Positions 1-5,080 of a stretch of DNA of 5,080 nt are shown here, piece after piece. This DNA is from Rhodothermia bacterium (GTDB taxonomy: Bacteria; Bacteroidota; Rhodothermia; Balneolales; Natronogracilivirgulaceae), in contig SKUI01000132.1 in the NCBI GenBank assembly GCA_007122185.1, positions 1 to 5,080 of the forward strand, written 5' to 3'. The position numbers were made by a program, and so were the translations under genes. The notes under the pieces were generated by a model. That model did not search any database, had not been told where the DNA came from, and saw only the letters and a program-made list of their open reading frames with translations. The number at the start of each line of letters is the position of its first letter. Position 1 is the first letter of the stretch.

Positions 1-317
1 AGGGAAGCCAACGGCCCGGACAGGGCGATGATCAGCTCTTCCACCGGCCGGACCGGCCGCTGTTTCAGCTCGGCCATGCCGCCGAACAGGTACAGGTGGA
101 TGCGTTCCAGCGGCAGTTTGAGCCACCGTGCCGCCAGCGCATGTCCGTATTCATGGAAAAAGATGGAAAACGTCAGGAAAACCGAAGAGGTCACACCCAT
201 CGCCCAGTAGATCCACCCGAACTGGGTGTACATAATCTGCGGAAAATAACGCTCGCTCAGCACCCAGGCCATGAAAATGATGACCAGCGGAAGCAGCGGG
301 TCGATGGTGATGCGCAT
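1..317 (-). CDS. M50 family (site-2 protease/SpoIVFB-like) membrane metalloprotease, N-terminal part
   Basis: Partial gene that runs off the left edge; 105 full codons are visible from the ATG at 317. Translation of the minus strand shows a hydrophobic N-terminus (MRITIDPLLPLVIIF), a second hydrophobic stretch at about residues 34-54, and then HEYGH at residues 55-59 (bases 141-155). HEYGH is the HExxH zinc site, with two His ligands and the catalytic Glu56. Downstream come LYLFGGMAEL (75-84) and LIIALSGPLASL (95-106), which match the FGG and 'aGP' landmarks that follow HExxH in SpoIVFB/S2P-type proteases. The family cleaves substrates within or next to the membrane; the target here is unknown. 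The third metal ligand (Asp) would lie beyond the window. The start is uncertain. The frame stays open upstream as far as a TAG at 489-491, and a GTG at 371 would add 18 residues (VHSQLYTGLSRFGVTVSG) that fit the N-terminal region of some family members. Neither start has a good ribosome binding site. The family call is firm; the start is not. Confidence 0.85.
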   Translation of the reverse strand, partial: MRITIDPLLPLVIIFMAWVLSERYFPQIMYTQFGWIYWAMGVTSSVFLTFSIFFHEYGHALAARWLKLPLERIHLYLFGGMAELKQRPVRPVEELIIALSGPLAS

Positions 318-375
318 CCCGCTGACAGTAACTCCGAATCGCGATAATCCTGTATAAAGCTGACTGTGCACGTAA

Positions 376-474
376 CTCTGTTGCTTGTTGGCCGCTCTGT
401 TGCTTGTTGGCCGTATTCCGTTGGTTGTTGGCCGTATTCCGTTGGTTGTTGACCGCTCTGTTGCTTGTTGGCCG
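376..474. repeat. Five-unit intergenic tandem repeat, 19/21-bp units
   Basis: Five head-to-tail units can be read directly. Units 1, 2 and 5 (376-394, 395-413, 456-474) are identical 19-mers, CTCTGTTGCTTGTTGGCCG. Units 3 and 4 (414-434, 435-455) are 21-mers that begin TATTCCGTTGGTTGTTG and differ from each other at one base (GGCCG versus GACCG). The order is therefore A-A-B-B-A, and all units share the core GTTG(C/G)TTGTTGG(C/A)CG... The array lies between the oxidoreductase stop and the M50 start, both on the minus strand. There are no dyad-symmetric repeats with unique spacers, so it is not a CRISPR array. Function unknown. Confidence 0.9.
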
Positions 475-481
475 GCCGGAA

Positions 482-498
482 CGGCATGCTACATGCCG
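482..498. other. Perfect inverted repeat (hairpin) downstream of the oxidoreductase gene
   Basis: CGGCATG-CTA-CATGCCG is a perfect 7-bp stem with a 3-nt loop. It lies about 48 nt beyond the oxidoreductase stop codon in the direction of transcription. There is no U-tract on either side, so it is not a convincing intrinsic terminator. It could be a weak terminator, an mRNA 3'-end stabiliser or a protein-binding palindrome. The in-frame TAG that closes the open frame upstream of the M50 gene is in the loop. Confidence 0.5.
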
Positions 499-545
499 CC
501 GCACCCGGATCGACTGCTATTGCATCACATCCGCACCGGATCTCT

Positions 546-2159
546 TCATTTCCTTGAAAACCAACGTTTCTCCTTCCGGATATCTTTCATCACCACACCA
601 GCGGCATTGTAGCCGGCCGCGGCGAACACCCCGCCTCCCGGATGACACGAGGCACTGGCAAGATACAGATTCCTGACCGGTGTTTTGTACTGACTGAGTT
701 CGGGGGTGGGACGGAACGTGAACATCTGGTCGATGGTCATCTCCACATGCATCACGTTGCCCTTCAGCAGCCCGTGCTTCTCCTCGATATCGACCGGGGA
801 CTGGATGTACCAGTCGATGCGCTTGTCCTTAAGATTCGGGGCGTATTCGGTGGCCACATCGTAGATCTTCTGCGCCTCACGCTCGCGGATGTCCTCCCAG
901 CGGACGCCTCCGGCCAGTTTGTAGGGATGCCACTGCGCCCACAGATACAGAAGGTGCTTGCCGGCAGGCGCCAGCGACGGATCGATTTTGGTGAAGGTCA
1001 TGGCCAGGACCGACGGCTTTTCCGGTGGCCGGCCGGCGATGTAATCACCGATGGAAGCGTTCATGTATTCACGATTGGGCACCAGAAGCTGCAGCCCGTT
1101 GTGGATGAACGAGTCGCCCGGACACGCCTCATACTGCGGCAGCTCCTCCACTGCGCATCGTATCACCATGCCGAACCCGTTGCCCACATTGATGTCCCCG
1201 ACGCGCTTGTAGAGTGCCGGGGACAGATGCTCCGGTCCCACCATATTCAGCATCGTCGTCTTCACATGCGCGTTGGAAATCACGCGGCGGGCAGGCAGCT
1301 CGCGCCCCGATGCCAGACGCACCCCTATGGCACGGGCGGCATCACCCGTACCGCTGATCATGATCTTCTCGACCGGTTCGTTGCTCAGCACCTCCCCGCC
1401 ATGCGCTTCGAGCATGCGGACCATCGCCTGGGTCAGCATCCCGCTTCCCCCTTTCGGACGCTTGCCGCCGCTTTCATGCAGCATGGCCTGCCAGCCGACG
1501 AAATCGGCCGAGGCGGACTGGTCGGGCGGCGGACCCGATTGCGCCGCAAACCAGAGCAGCGCCGTCTTTACCGACTCGCTTTCAAAAAACTCTTCCACCA
1601 CCTGTCCGTAGCTGCTCATGATCCGGCGGATGCCGTCGGCCTGCTCTCCCTTCTTGAACATGGACCCGCCCCGCCACTGTCCGCCCGACATGGCCCGAAA
1701 CAACGCGAATGGCGACGGCGGTACCAGGAACGCCGAAAGCACCCCCTGGTTTACCCGCTTCCAGTAATCGATGAAATCGCGGTAAGCAGCCGCATCCTTC
1801 GGCGAAACACTTGCGATGGACTCCATGGTCTGCTCCACCGACCGGTGGAAATGGATCACACCGCCGCCCGGCACCGGGTACGACATGAACGGGTCCATTT
1901 CGATGTACTCCAGCCCGTATTTTTCCAATTCGAGGTCGGCAACGACCGGAGTCTGATGGATCATGAAATGGGCCGAAGATCCCACATCGATCCGGTATCC
2001 ATCCGGAGCTTCCGGCGAGTGGAACATCGGCTCGGTGCAAACCGCGCCCCCCAGAGTGTCGCGCCGCTCCACGACACACACTTTCTGTCCGGCCCTTGCC
2101 AGATAACACGCAGCGGTTAGTCCGTTATGTCCCGACCCGATTACGATTACGTCGTGCAT
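546..2159 (-). CDS. FAD-dependent oxidoreductase, phytoene desaturase/CrtO ketolase/PYROXD2-like
   Basis: Complete 537-residue gene, ATG at 2159, TGA at 546-548. The N-terminus is a textbook FAD-binding Rossmann fold. VIVIGSGHNGL gives GxGxxG at G8/G10/G13, the second-strand acidic residue is E31, and RRDTLGG (32-38) is the phytoene-desaturase-type continuation. RPKGGSGML (234-242) and VISNAHV (293-299) are the conserved mid-protein landmarks. The C-terminal motif NLYLASASCHPGGGVFAAAG (497-516) is the family's closing FAD-contacting segment. From memory of the family, the DIEE...GNVMHVEMTIDQMFTFRP...YKTPVRNLYL region resembles CrtO-type beta-carotene ketolases more than classic CrtI desaturases, and the length suits CrtO and PYROXD2 (about 530-580). 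A role in carotenoid or other isoprenoid oxidation is likely but the substrate is unproven, and no crtB, crtY or crtI neighbour is visible. GGAAG sits only 1 nt before the ATG, too close for a normal ribosome binding site. The start is supported because the Rossmann strand begins at residue 4. It is co-oriented with the downstream M50 gene. Confidence 0.9.
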   Translation of the reverse strand: MHDVIVIGSGHNGLTAACYLARAGQKVCVVERRDTLGGAVCTEPMFHSPEAPDGYRIDVGSSAHFMIHQTPVVADLELEKYGLEYIEMDPFMSYPVPGGGVIHFHRSVEQTMESIASVSPKDAAAYRDFIDYWKRVNQGVLSAFLVPPSPFALFRAMSGGQWRGGSMFKKGEQADGIRRIMSSYGQVVEEFFESESVKTALLWFAAQSGPPPDQSASADFVGWQAMLHESGGKRPKGGSGMLTQAMVRMLEAHGGEVLSNEPVEKIMISGTGDAARAIGVRLASGRELPARRVISNAHVKTTMLNMVGPEHLSPALYKRVGDINVGNGFGMVIRCAVEELPQYEACPGDSFIHNGLQLLVPNREYMNASIGDYIAGRPPEKPSVLAMTFTKIDPSLAPAGKHLLYLWAQWHPYKLAGGVRWEDIREREAQKIYDVATEYAPNLKDKRIDWYIQSPVDIEEKHGLLKGNVMHVEMTIDQMFTFRPTPELSQYKTPVRNLYLASASCHPGGGVFAAAGYNAAGVVMKDIRKEKRWFSRK

Positions 2160-2329
2160 TCTTCCGGTATCCGTTAATTAAAATGAAACTTTTCAAGAAT
2201 AATTCCGTATTAGAAAAGGATTAATTGTGCTTCGAGGTTCCAATCAAATGATAAATACAATTTATGAGTTTTGTTTGATTCAAAAATTGTAATTTAATCC
2301 TCTTTAAAAATCCATCTATATCACCGATT
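2160..2329. promoter_or_regulatory. AT-rich divergent promoter region between oxidoreductase and sppA
   Basis: This 170-bp spacer separates the two divergently transcribed genes and is strikingly AT-rich compared with the GC-rich coding DNA on both sides. It must carry the promoters for both directions. For sppA, TTGTTT (2271-2276) and TTTAAT (2293-2298) are spaced 16 nt apart, a weak sigma70-like pair. For the oxidoreductase, TATTCTTG on the minus strand (2194-2201) is close to the Bacteroidota -7 consensus TAnnTTTG, but no good partner element was found upstream. Neither assignment is secure. Only the location as a shared control region is well supported. Confidence 0.55.
2242..2280. promoter_or_regulatory. 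Nested inverted repeats, candidate operator or 5' leader hairpin
   Basis: The outer arms are AATCAAA (2242-2248) and TTTGATT (2274-2280), perfect complements; in RNA the pairing can extend to 2251/2271 through two G-U pairs. Inside them lies a second perfect palindrome, ATAAAT-ACA-ATTTAT (2251-2265). The element lies 50-88 bp before the sppA start and overlaps the candidate sppA -35. It could be a regulator-binding site for the divergent pair. Inverted repeats also occur by chance in AT-rich DNA, so confidence is low. Confidence 0.3.
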
Positions 2330-4120
2330 ATGGGCTTTCTGAAATCCTTTTTCGCATCGCTTCTGGCGATTTTTGTCTCGCTGTTCCTTCTTTTCCTTTT
2401 TGTACTGATCCTGGTCGTCTCCTCATCGCGTGAAACCGAGCCCTTTGTCAGGGACGGCACCGTCCTGGAAGTGCGGATGGGCAATACACTGATGGAAAGG
2501 CCTCCAACCGACCCGTTCAGCATGCTCTTCATGGATCCGTCCCGGCAACCGGTAACACTCCATGGCTTGCGTTCCAACCTGGAGAAAGCAGCGGCCGACG
2601 AGCGGATAGAGGGTGTCTGGTTCAAAATGAACAATATTTCTGCGCCCTGGACAAATCTCATTGCCCTGCGGGACGAAATGATGGCTTTCCGCGAAGAGTC
2701 CGGTAAATTCATCTATGTTTCCACCGACGATATCGGCTTCAACGAGCAAAGCTACTTTCTGGCAACAGCAGCCGATTCCATCTATTCACCGCCCGAAACC
2801 TTCTTTGAATTTGACGGATTTTTCATCCAGGCCGTCTTTTTCCCGGATCTGCTCGATAAGATCGGCGTGGAAGCCGAGATATTCCGGGCCGGAGACTACA
2901 AGAGCGCTGTGGAGCCGTTCTTCCGTCGTGACCTTTCAGAAGAAAGCAAGGAGCAGCTTCAGGCCATCGTTGACAATGTCGCCGACACGTTTCTCCCGGC
3001 CGTTAGTGAACGCACCGGATTGACGCGAGATGAGCTGGACAATATGATGAACACGAGTCCCATCCTTACTTCCAAAGGAGCCTACGAAGCCGGCCTCATC
3101 GACCTGCTGACCTATCCGGATGATGTCGAAGACCGCCTTGAAACAAGGGTCATTGAAAACGGGAACAAGGAACTCCGCACCATCACCTACCAGCGATACA
3201 ACCGGGTCAAAAGATCCACAGCCGGTGTTGACAAACCCGACACCAAAGACAAAATTGCCGTGATCCATGCCTCAGGCAACATCATGCCCGAATTTGACTC
3301 GGAATCCATTTTCCCCGGTACCGAAGAGAACATCACCTACCGCAGCTTCAATGAGAGCCTCGAAGAAGCACTGGAGGACGACAACGTGAAGGCCATCGTG
3401 CTCCGGATCACCAGTCCGGGCGGCGCCGGTTCCACCTCCGACCTTATCTGGAACAAGGTCCGAGAAGCCGCAAAAGAAAAACCCGTCATCGCCTCCATGG
3501 GATCTGTCGCAGCCAGCGGCGGATACTACATAGCCATGGCGGCTGACACCATCGTCGCCTCCTCCCAGACCATTACCGGCTCCATCGGTGTTTTCGGCGT
3601 AGTCATGAACATGCAGGAGCTGTTCAATGAAAAACTCGGAATCCGATTTGATGCGGTCACCTCACACGACCAGGCCCTGTGGGTCTCCCCCGACAAACCG
3701 ATGAGCGAAGCCGCACGCCGTACCTTCCAGAACTTTATTGACGAATTCTATGATGTCTTCCTTGAGCGGGTGGCCCTCAGCCGCGACATGACCGTTGACG
3801 AGGTCAGGCAGGTTGCCGGGGGACGCGTCTGGACCGGCAACCAGGCACTGGAAATAGGGTTGGTGGATGCGATCGGCGAACTGACCACCGCGCTTGCCAT
3901 CGCCGCGGAAAAAGCCGGTATCGAAGAATACCTTATCGAAACCTATCCGAAACCAAAATCCATCTTCGACCTTTTCTCCGGTTCGGCACAGTCACAGGTC
4001 AGAAAAATCTTCCAGCCAAACATAAAAGAACTGGAATATATCGATCCAATCATACATATTCTTACTCATGATCCGCGTGCCGTCATTGCACGCATCCCCT
4101 TTGATCACAAAATCCACTGA
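2330..4120 (+). CDS. sppA: Signal peptide peptidase SppA, 67K (double-domain) type
   Basis: Complete 596-residue protein, ATG at 2330, TGA at 4118-4120. Residues 4-30 form one strong hydrophobic segment, the N-terminal membrane anchor, which supports the chosen start. Two tandem peptidase S49 domains follow. The N-terminal one contains FRAGDYKSAVEPFFRR (185-200), whose K191 corresponds to the catalytic lysine of E. coli SppA (K209). The C-terminal one contains ITSPGG (360-365) and MGSVAASGGYYIAM (390-403), whose S396 corresponds to the nucleophile (S409). ITGSIGVFG (415-423) is the conserved motif after the nucleophile. The serine/lysine dyad is therefore complete and the length is near the 618 of E. 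coli. The enzyme is membrane-bound with its active site outside the cytoplasm, and degrades signal peptides left after secretion. No Shine-Dalgarno is seen upstream. The stop is followed by a 13-bp-period duplication and then, 40 nt on, an MBL hydrolase on the same strand, possibly co-transcribed. Confidence 0.96.
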   Translation: MGFLKSFFASLLAIFVSLFLLFLFVLILVVSSSRETEPFVRDGTVLEVRMGNTLMERPPTDPFSMLFMDPSRQPVTLHGLRSNLEKAAADERIEGVWFKMNNISAPWTNLIALRDEMMAFREESGKFIYVSTDDIGFNEQSYFLATAADSIYSPPETFFEFDGFFIQAVFFPDLLDKIGVEAEIFRAGDYKSAVEPFFRRDLSEESKEQLQAIVDNVADTFLPAVSERTGLTRDELDNMMNTSPILTSKGAYEAGLIDLLTYPDDVEDRLETRVIENGNKELRTITYQRYNRVKRSTAGVDKPDTKDKIAVIHASGNIMPEFDSESIFPGTEENITYRSFNESLEEALEDDNVKAIVLRITSPGGAGSTSDLIWNKVREAAKEKPVIASMGSVAASGGYYIAMAADTIVASSQTITGSIGVFGVVMNMQELFNEKLGIRFDAVTSHDQALWVSPDKPMSEAARRTFQNFIDEFYDVFLERVALSRDMTVDEVRQVAGGRVWTGNQALEIGLVDAIGELTTALAIAAEKAGIEEYLIETYPKPKSIFDLFSGSAQSQVRKIFQPNIKELEYIDPIIHILTHDPRAVIARIPFDHKIH

Positions 4121-4135
4121 CAGAATCCACTGACA
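4111..4135 (+). repeat. 12-bp direct repeat spanning the sppA stop codon
   Basis: AATCCACTGACA occurs at 4111-4122 and again at 4124-4135, separated by a single G, so it is a 13-bp-period tandem duplication. The first copy contains the last sense codons and the TGA of sppA. The second copy repeats the TGA in another frame inside the 40-nt spacer before the next gene. It looks like a recent slippage event and does not change the SppA protein. Confidence 0.85.
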
Positions 4136-4160
4136 CCATCCAAACCATTCCGTTGTACTT

Positions 4161-4991
4161 ATGGATATAGGCGCTTTCCGGCTGGAACAGCTGAGCGAAG
4201 GTATTTTTGAAGTATCGGCGGCAGGCTCCATCCGGAAAATCAGGGATCATCACAAAAAGGAACCCCCGGCAGAGTCATTCGCCCGGATCGGGATCGATCC
4301 CGTGCTCATAGATACGGGCTCCATCCGGATTCTTCTGGATTGCGGACTCGGTATGGGGCTGGATCGCAAGGAGCCGGAACCGGATACTTCCAACATCGTC
4401 ACAAACCTGGACATTTTCGGGTACCGGCCCGAGGACATCGACATGGTCGTATTGAGCCACCTTCACTACGACCATGCAGCCGGACTGAGCTTCACTGCCA
4501 AAACCGGAATGGTTTCAGCCACACTGCCCAACGCCAAAATCTTCGTCCAGAAAAACGAATGGGAAACCACCCTCCGAAGCGTGGAAGAGCCAACCGGCAT
4601 CAGCGGAATGGGTTACGAGCCGGATGACCTCTACCGGCTGGTCGCCGATGGTCGATTTGTGTTCCTTGAGGACGAACTGAAAGAGATTTGCAAAGGCATT
4701 ACGGTGATACGGACAGGCGGACACACTCCCGGGCACCAGATTGTGCGCATCCGGCAAAAAAATCGCACCATCTATTACTGCGGCGACCTGATCCCGAATG
4801 AAACCTATCTGAACCGTTTTGTCGCCGGAAAAATCGATACCGATCCGATCAAGGCGCGGAAAGCCCGCATGCTCCTGATGCAGCAGGCTTGGCGGGATCA
4901 GGCAACCCTGCTCTTCTACCACTCCGTTTATCGCAAAACCGGGATGCTGGTCCGGGACAAGAACCGCGGATTTGTGCTCAAAAATGCATGA
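4161..4991 (+). CDS. MBL-fold metal-dependent hydrolase (metallo-beta-lactamase superfamily)
   Basis: Complete 276-residue protein, ATG at 4161, TGA at 4989-4991. All metal ligands of the superfamily are present in order: HLHYDHAAG gives H100, H102, D104 and H105; GGHTPGH gives H188; CGDLIP gives D209; and FYHSV gives H254. The upstream strand ILLDCGLG (57-64) is the usual segment before the first metal motif. No signal peptide is evident, so it is probably cytoplasmic. The size and the HxHxDH...H...D...H spacing fit the broad group that includes AHL lactonase-like and glyoxalase II-like hydrolases. The substrate cannot be read from the sequence, so quorum quenching should not be assumed. It starts 40 nt after sppA on the same strand with no recognisable promoter or Shine-Dalgarno in the gap, so transcription as the second gene of an sppA operon is plausible. 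An in-frame alternative start is unlikely because the N-terminus shows normal family-like strands from about residue 6. Confidence 0.92.
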   Translation: MDIGAFRLEQLSEGIFEVSAAGSIRKIRDHHKKEPPAESFARIGIDPVLIDTGSIRILLDCGLGMGLDRKEPEPDTSNIVTNLDIFGYRPEDIDMVVLSHLHYDHAAGLSFTAKTGMVSATLPNAKIFVQKNEWETTLRSVEEPTGISGMGYEPDDLYRLVADGRFVFLEDELKEICKGITVIRTGGHTPGHQIVRIRQKNRTIYYCGDLIPNETYLNRFVAGKIDTDPIKARKARMLLMQQAWRDQATLLFYHSVYRKTGMLVRDKNRGFVLKNA

Positions 4992-4998
4992 TGATTTG

Positions 4999-5013
4999 AC
5001 CGGCTTGCCCGGT
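4999..5013 (+). terminator. Weak candidate stem-loop after the MBL hydrolase gene
   Basis: ACCGG (4999-5003) and CCGGT (5009-5013) can form a 5-bp GC-rich stem around a 5-nt loop, starting 7 nt after the stop codon. It is followed by only three T residues (5013-5015) and then GCCC. The stem is short and the U-tract poor, so this is a marginal terminator candidate. Confidence 0.25.
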
Positions 5014-5028
5014 TTGCCCAGCCAGGCA

Positions 5029-5080
5029 GCATTGGCCGAATAGGACGCATTAGCCAAATAGAACGCATCGGCCGGATTAA
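5029..5080. repeat. Short tandem repeat with 18-bp unit at the right edge
   Basis: Two full imperfect units are visible: GCATTGGCCGAATAGGAC (5029-5046) and GCATTAGCCAAATAGAAC (5047-5064), which differ at three positions. A third begins GCATCGGCCGGATTAA (5065-5080) and is cut by the window edge, so the array may continue. It lies 37 bp after the MBL hydrolase stop and codes for nothing recognisable. It shares only the short TTGGCCG core with the array at 376-474. Confidence 0.7.

Larger units (their letters stand above)
318..545. other. Intergenic region between the oxidoreductase and the M50 gene
   Basis: About 230 bp without a supported gene if the M50 start is at 317. Besides the tandem array (376-474) and the hairpin (482-498), it holds a near-direct repeat: CCGCACCCGGATC at 499-511 and CCGCACCGGATC at 531-542, which differ by one C. 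The GGCCGGCC palindrome at 470-477 lies at the array edge. No promoter for the M50 gene was recognised with confidence. Short open frames that cross the repeats on both strands have low-complexity translations and are not credible genes. Confidence 0.6.

Noticed and set aside
376..474. Possible CRISPR array
   Set aside because: The units are contiguous with no unique spacers, are only 19-21 bp long, and no cas gene is nearby.
642..2120. A 492-codon open frame on the plus strand, antisense to the oxidoreductase
   Set aside because: Its translation is rich in Arg and His, has no recognisable domain, and lies wholly opposite a gene with clear family motifs. Long antisense open frames are expected in GC-rich genes.
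2221..2712. Minus-strand open frame of 163 codons that crosses the divergent spacer and the 5' end of sppA
   Set aside because: Most of it is antisense to the SppA N-terminus, its tail is just AT-rich intergenic DNA, and no domain or start signal is visible.
4161..4991. Calling the MBL hydrolase an AHL lactonase (quorum-quenching enzyme)
   Set aside because: The metal ligands are shared by many superfamily branches, and nothing specific to the lactonases could be established by eye.
1..4991. An undescribed multi-gene system combining the two proteases, the oxidoreductase and the hydrolase
   Set aside because: The genes lie in two divergent pairs, each from a well-known housekeeping-type family, with no shared domain or overlap that would indicate a dedicated system.
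4515..5057. Minus-strand 180-codon open frame antisense to the MBL hydrolase
   Set aside because: It overlaps a gene with all metal-binding motifs intact, has no family resemblance, and its N-terminus is formed by the 18-bp repeats.

Overview
The window looks like an ordinary chromosomal segment of a moderately GC-rich bacterium. It holds two divergent gene pairs around an AT-rich intergenic promoter region (2160-2329). The gene set is a CrtO/PYROXD2-type FAD oxidoreductase, a full-length double-domain SppA, an MBL-fold hydrolase and an M50 protease. None of the four starts has a convincing Shine-Dalgarno sequence, which is compatible with the Bacteroidota/Balneolota/Rhodothermota group. That placement is inference and weak; no rRNA or clade-specific marker is present.

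Layout. On the minus strand, a 537-residue FAD-dependent oxidoreductase of the phytoene desaturase/CrtO ketolase superfamily (2159-546) is followed downstream by the 5' part of an M50 (site-2/SpoIVFB-like) membrane metalloprotease, which runs off the left edge. Between them lie a perfect 7-bp hairpin (482-498) and a five-unit array of 19/21-bp tandem repeats (376-474). On the plus strand, a complete SppA signal peptide peptidase (2330-4120) is followed after 40 nt by a complete MBL-fold metal-dependent hydrolase (4161-4991). The right edge (5029-5080) has a second, different short tandem repeat with an 18-bp unit, which the window boundary cuts.

Function. SppA (membrane serine/lysine peptidase that degrades leftover signal peptides) and the M50 protein (intramembrane zinc protease) both act on membrane-embedded peptides, but they are on opposite strands and nothing in the sequence links them mechanistically. 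The oxidoreductase is probably involved in carotenoid or related isoprenoid oxidation, but no other carotenoid genes are visible. I found no defence system, mobile element, CRISPR, tRNA or rRNA. The least explained structure is the non-coding repeat DNA: two intergenic tandem arrays that share a GGCCG-containing core but have different periods.
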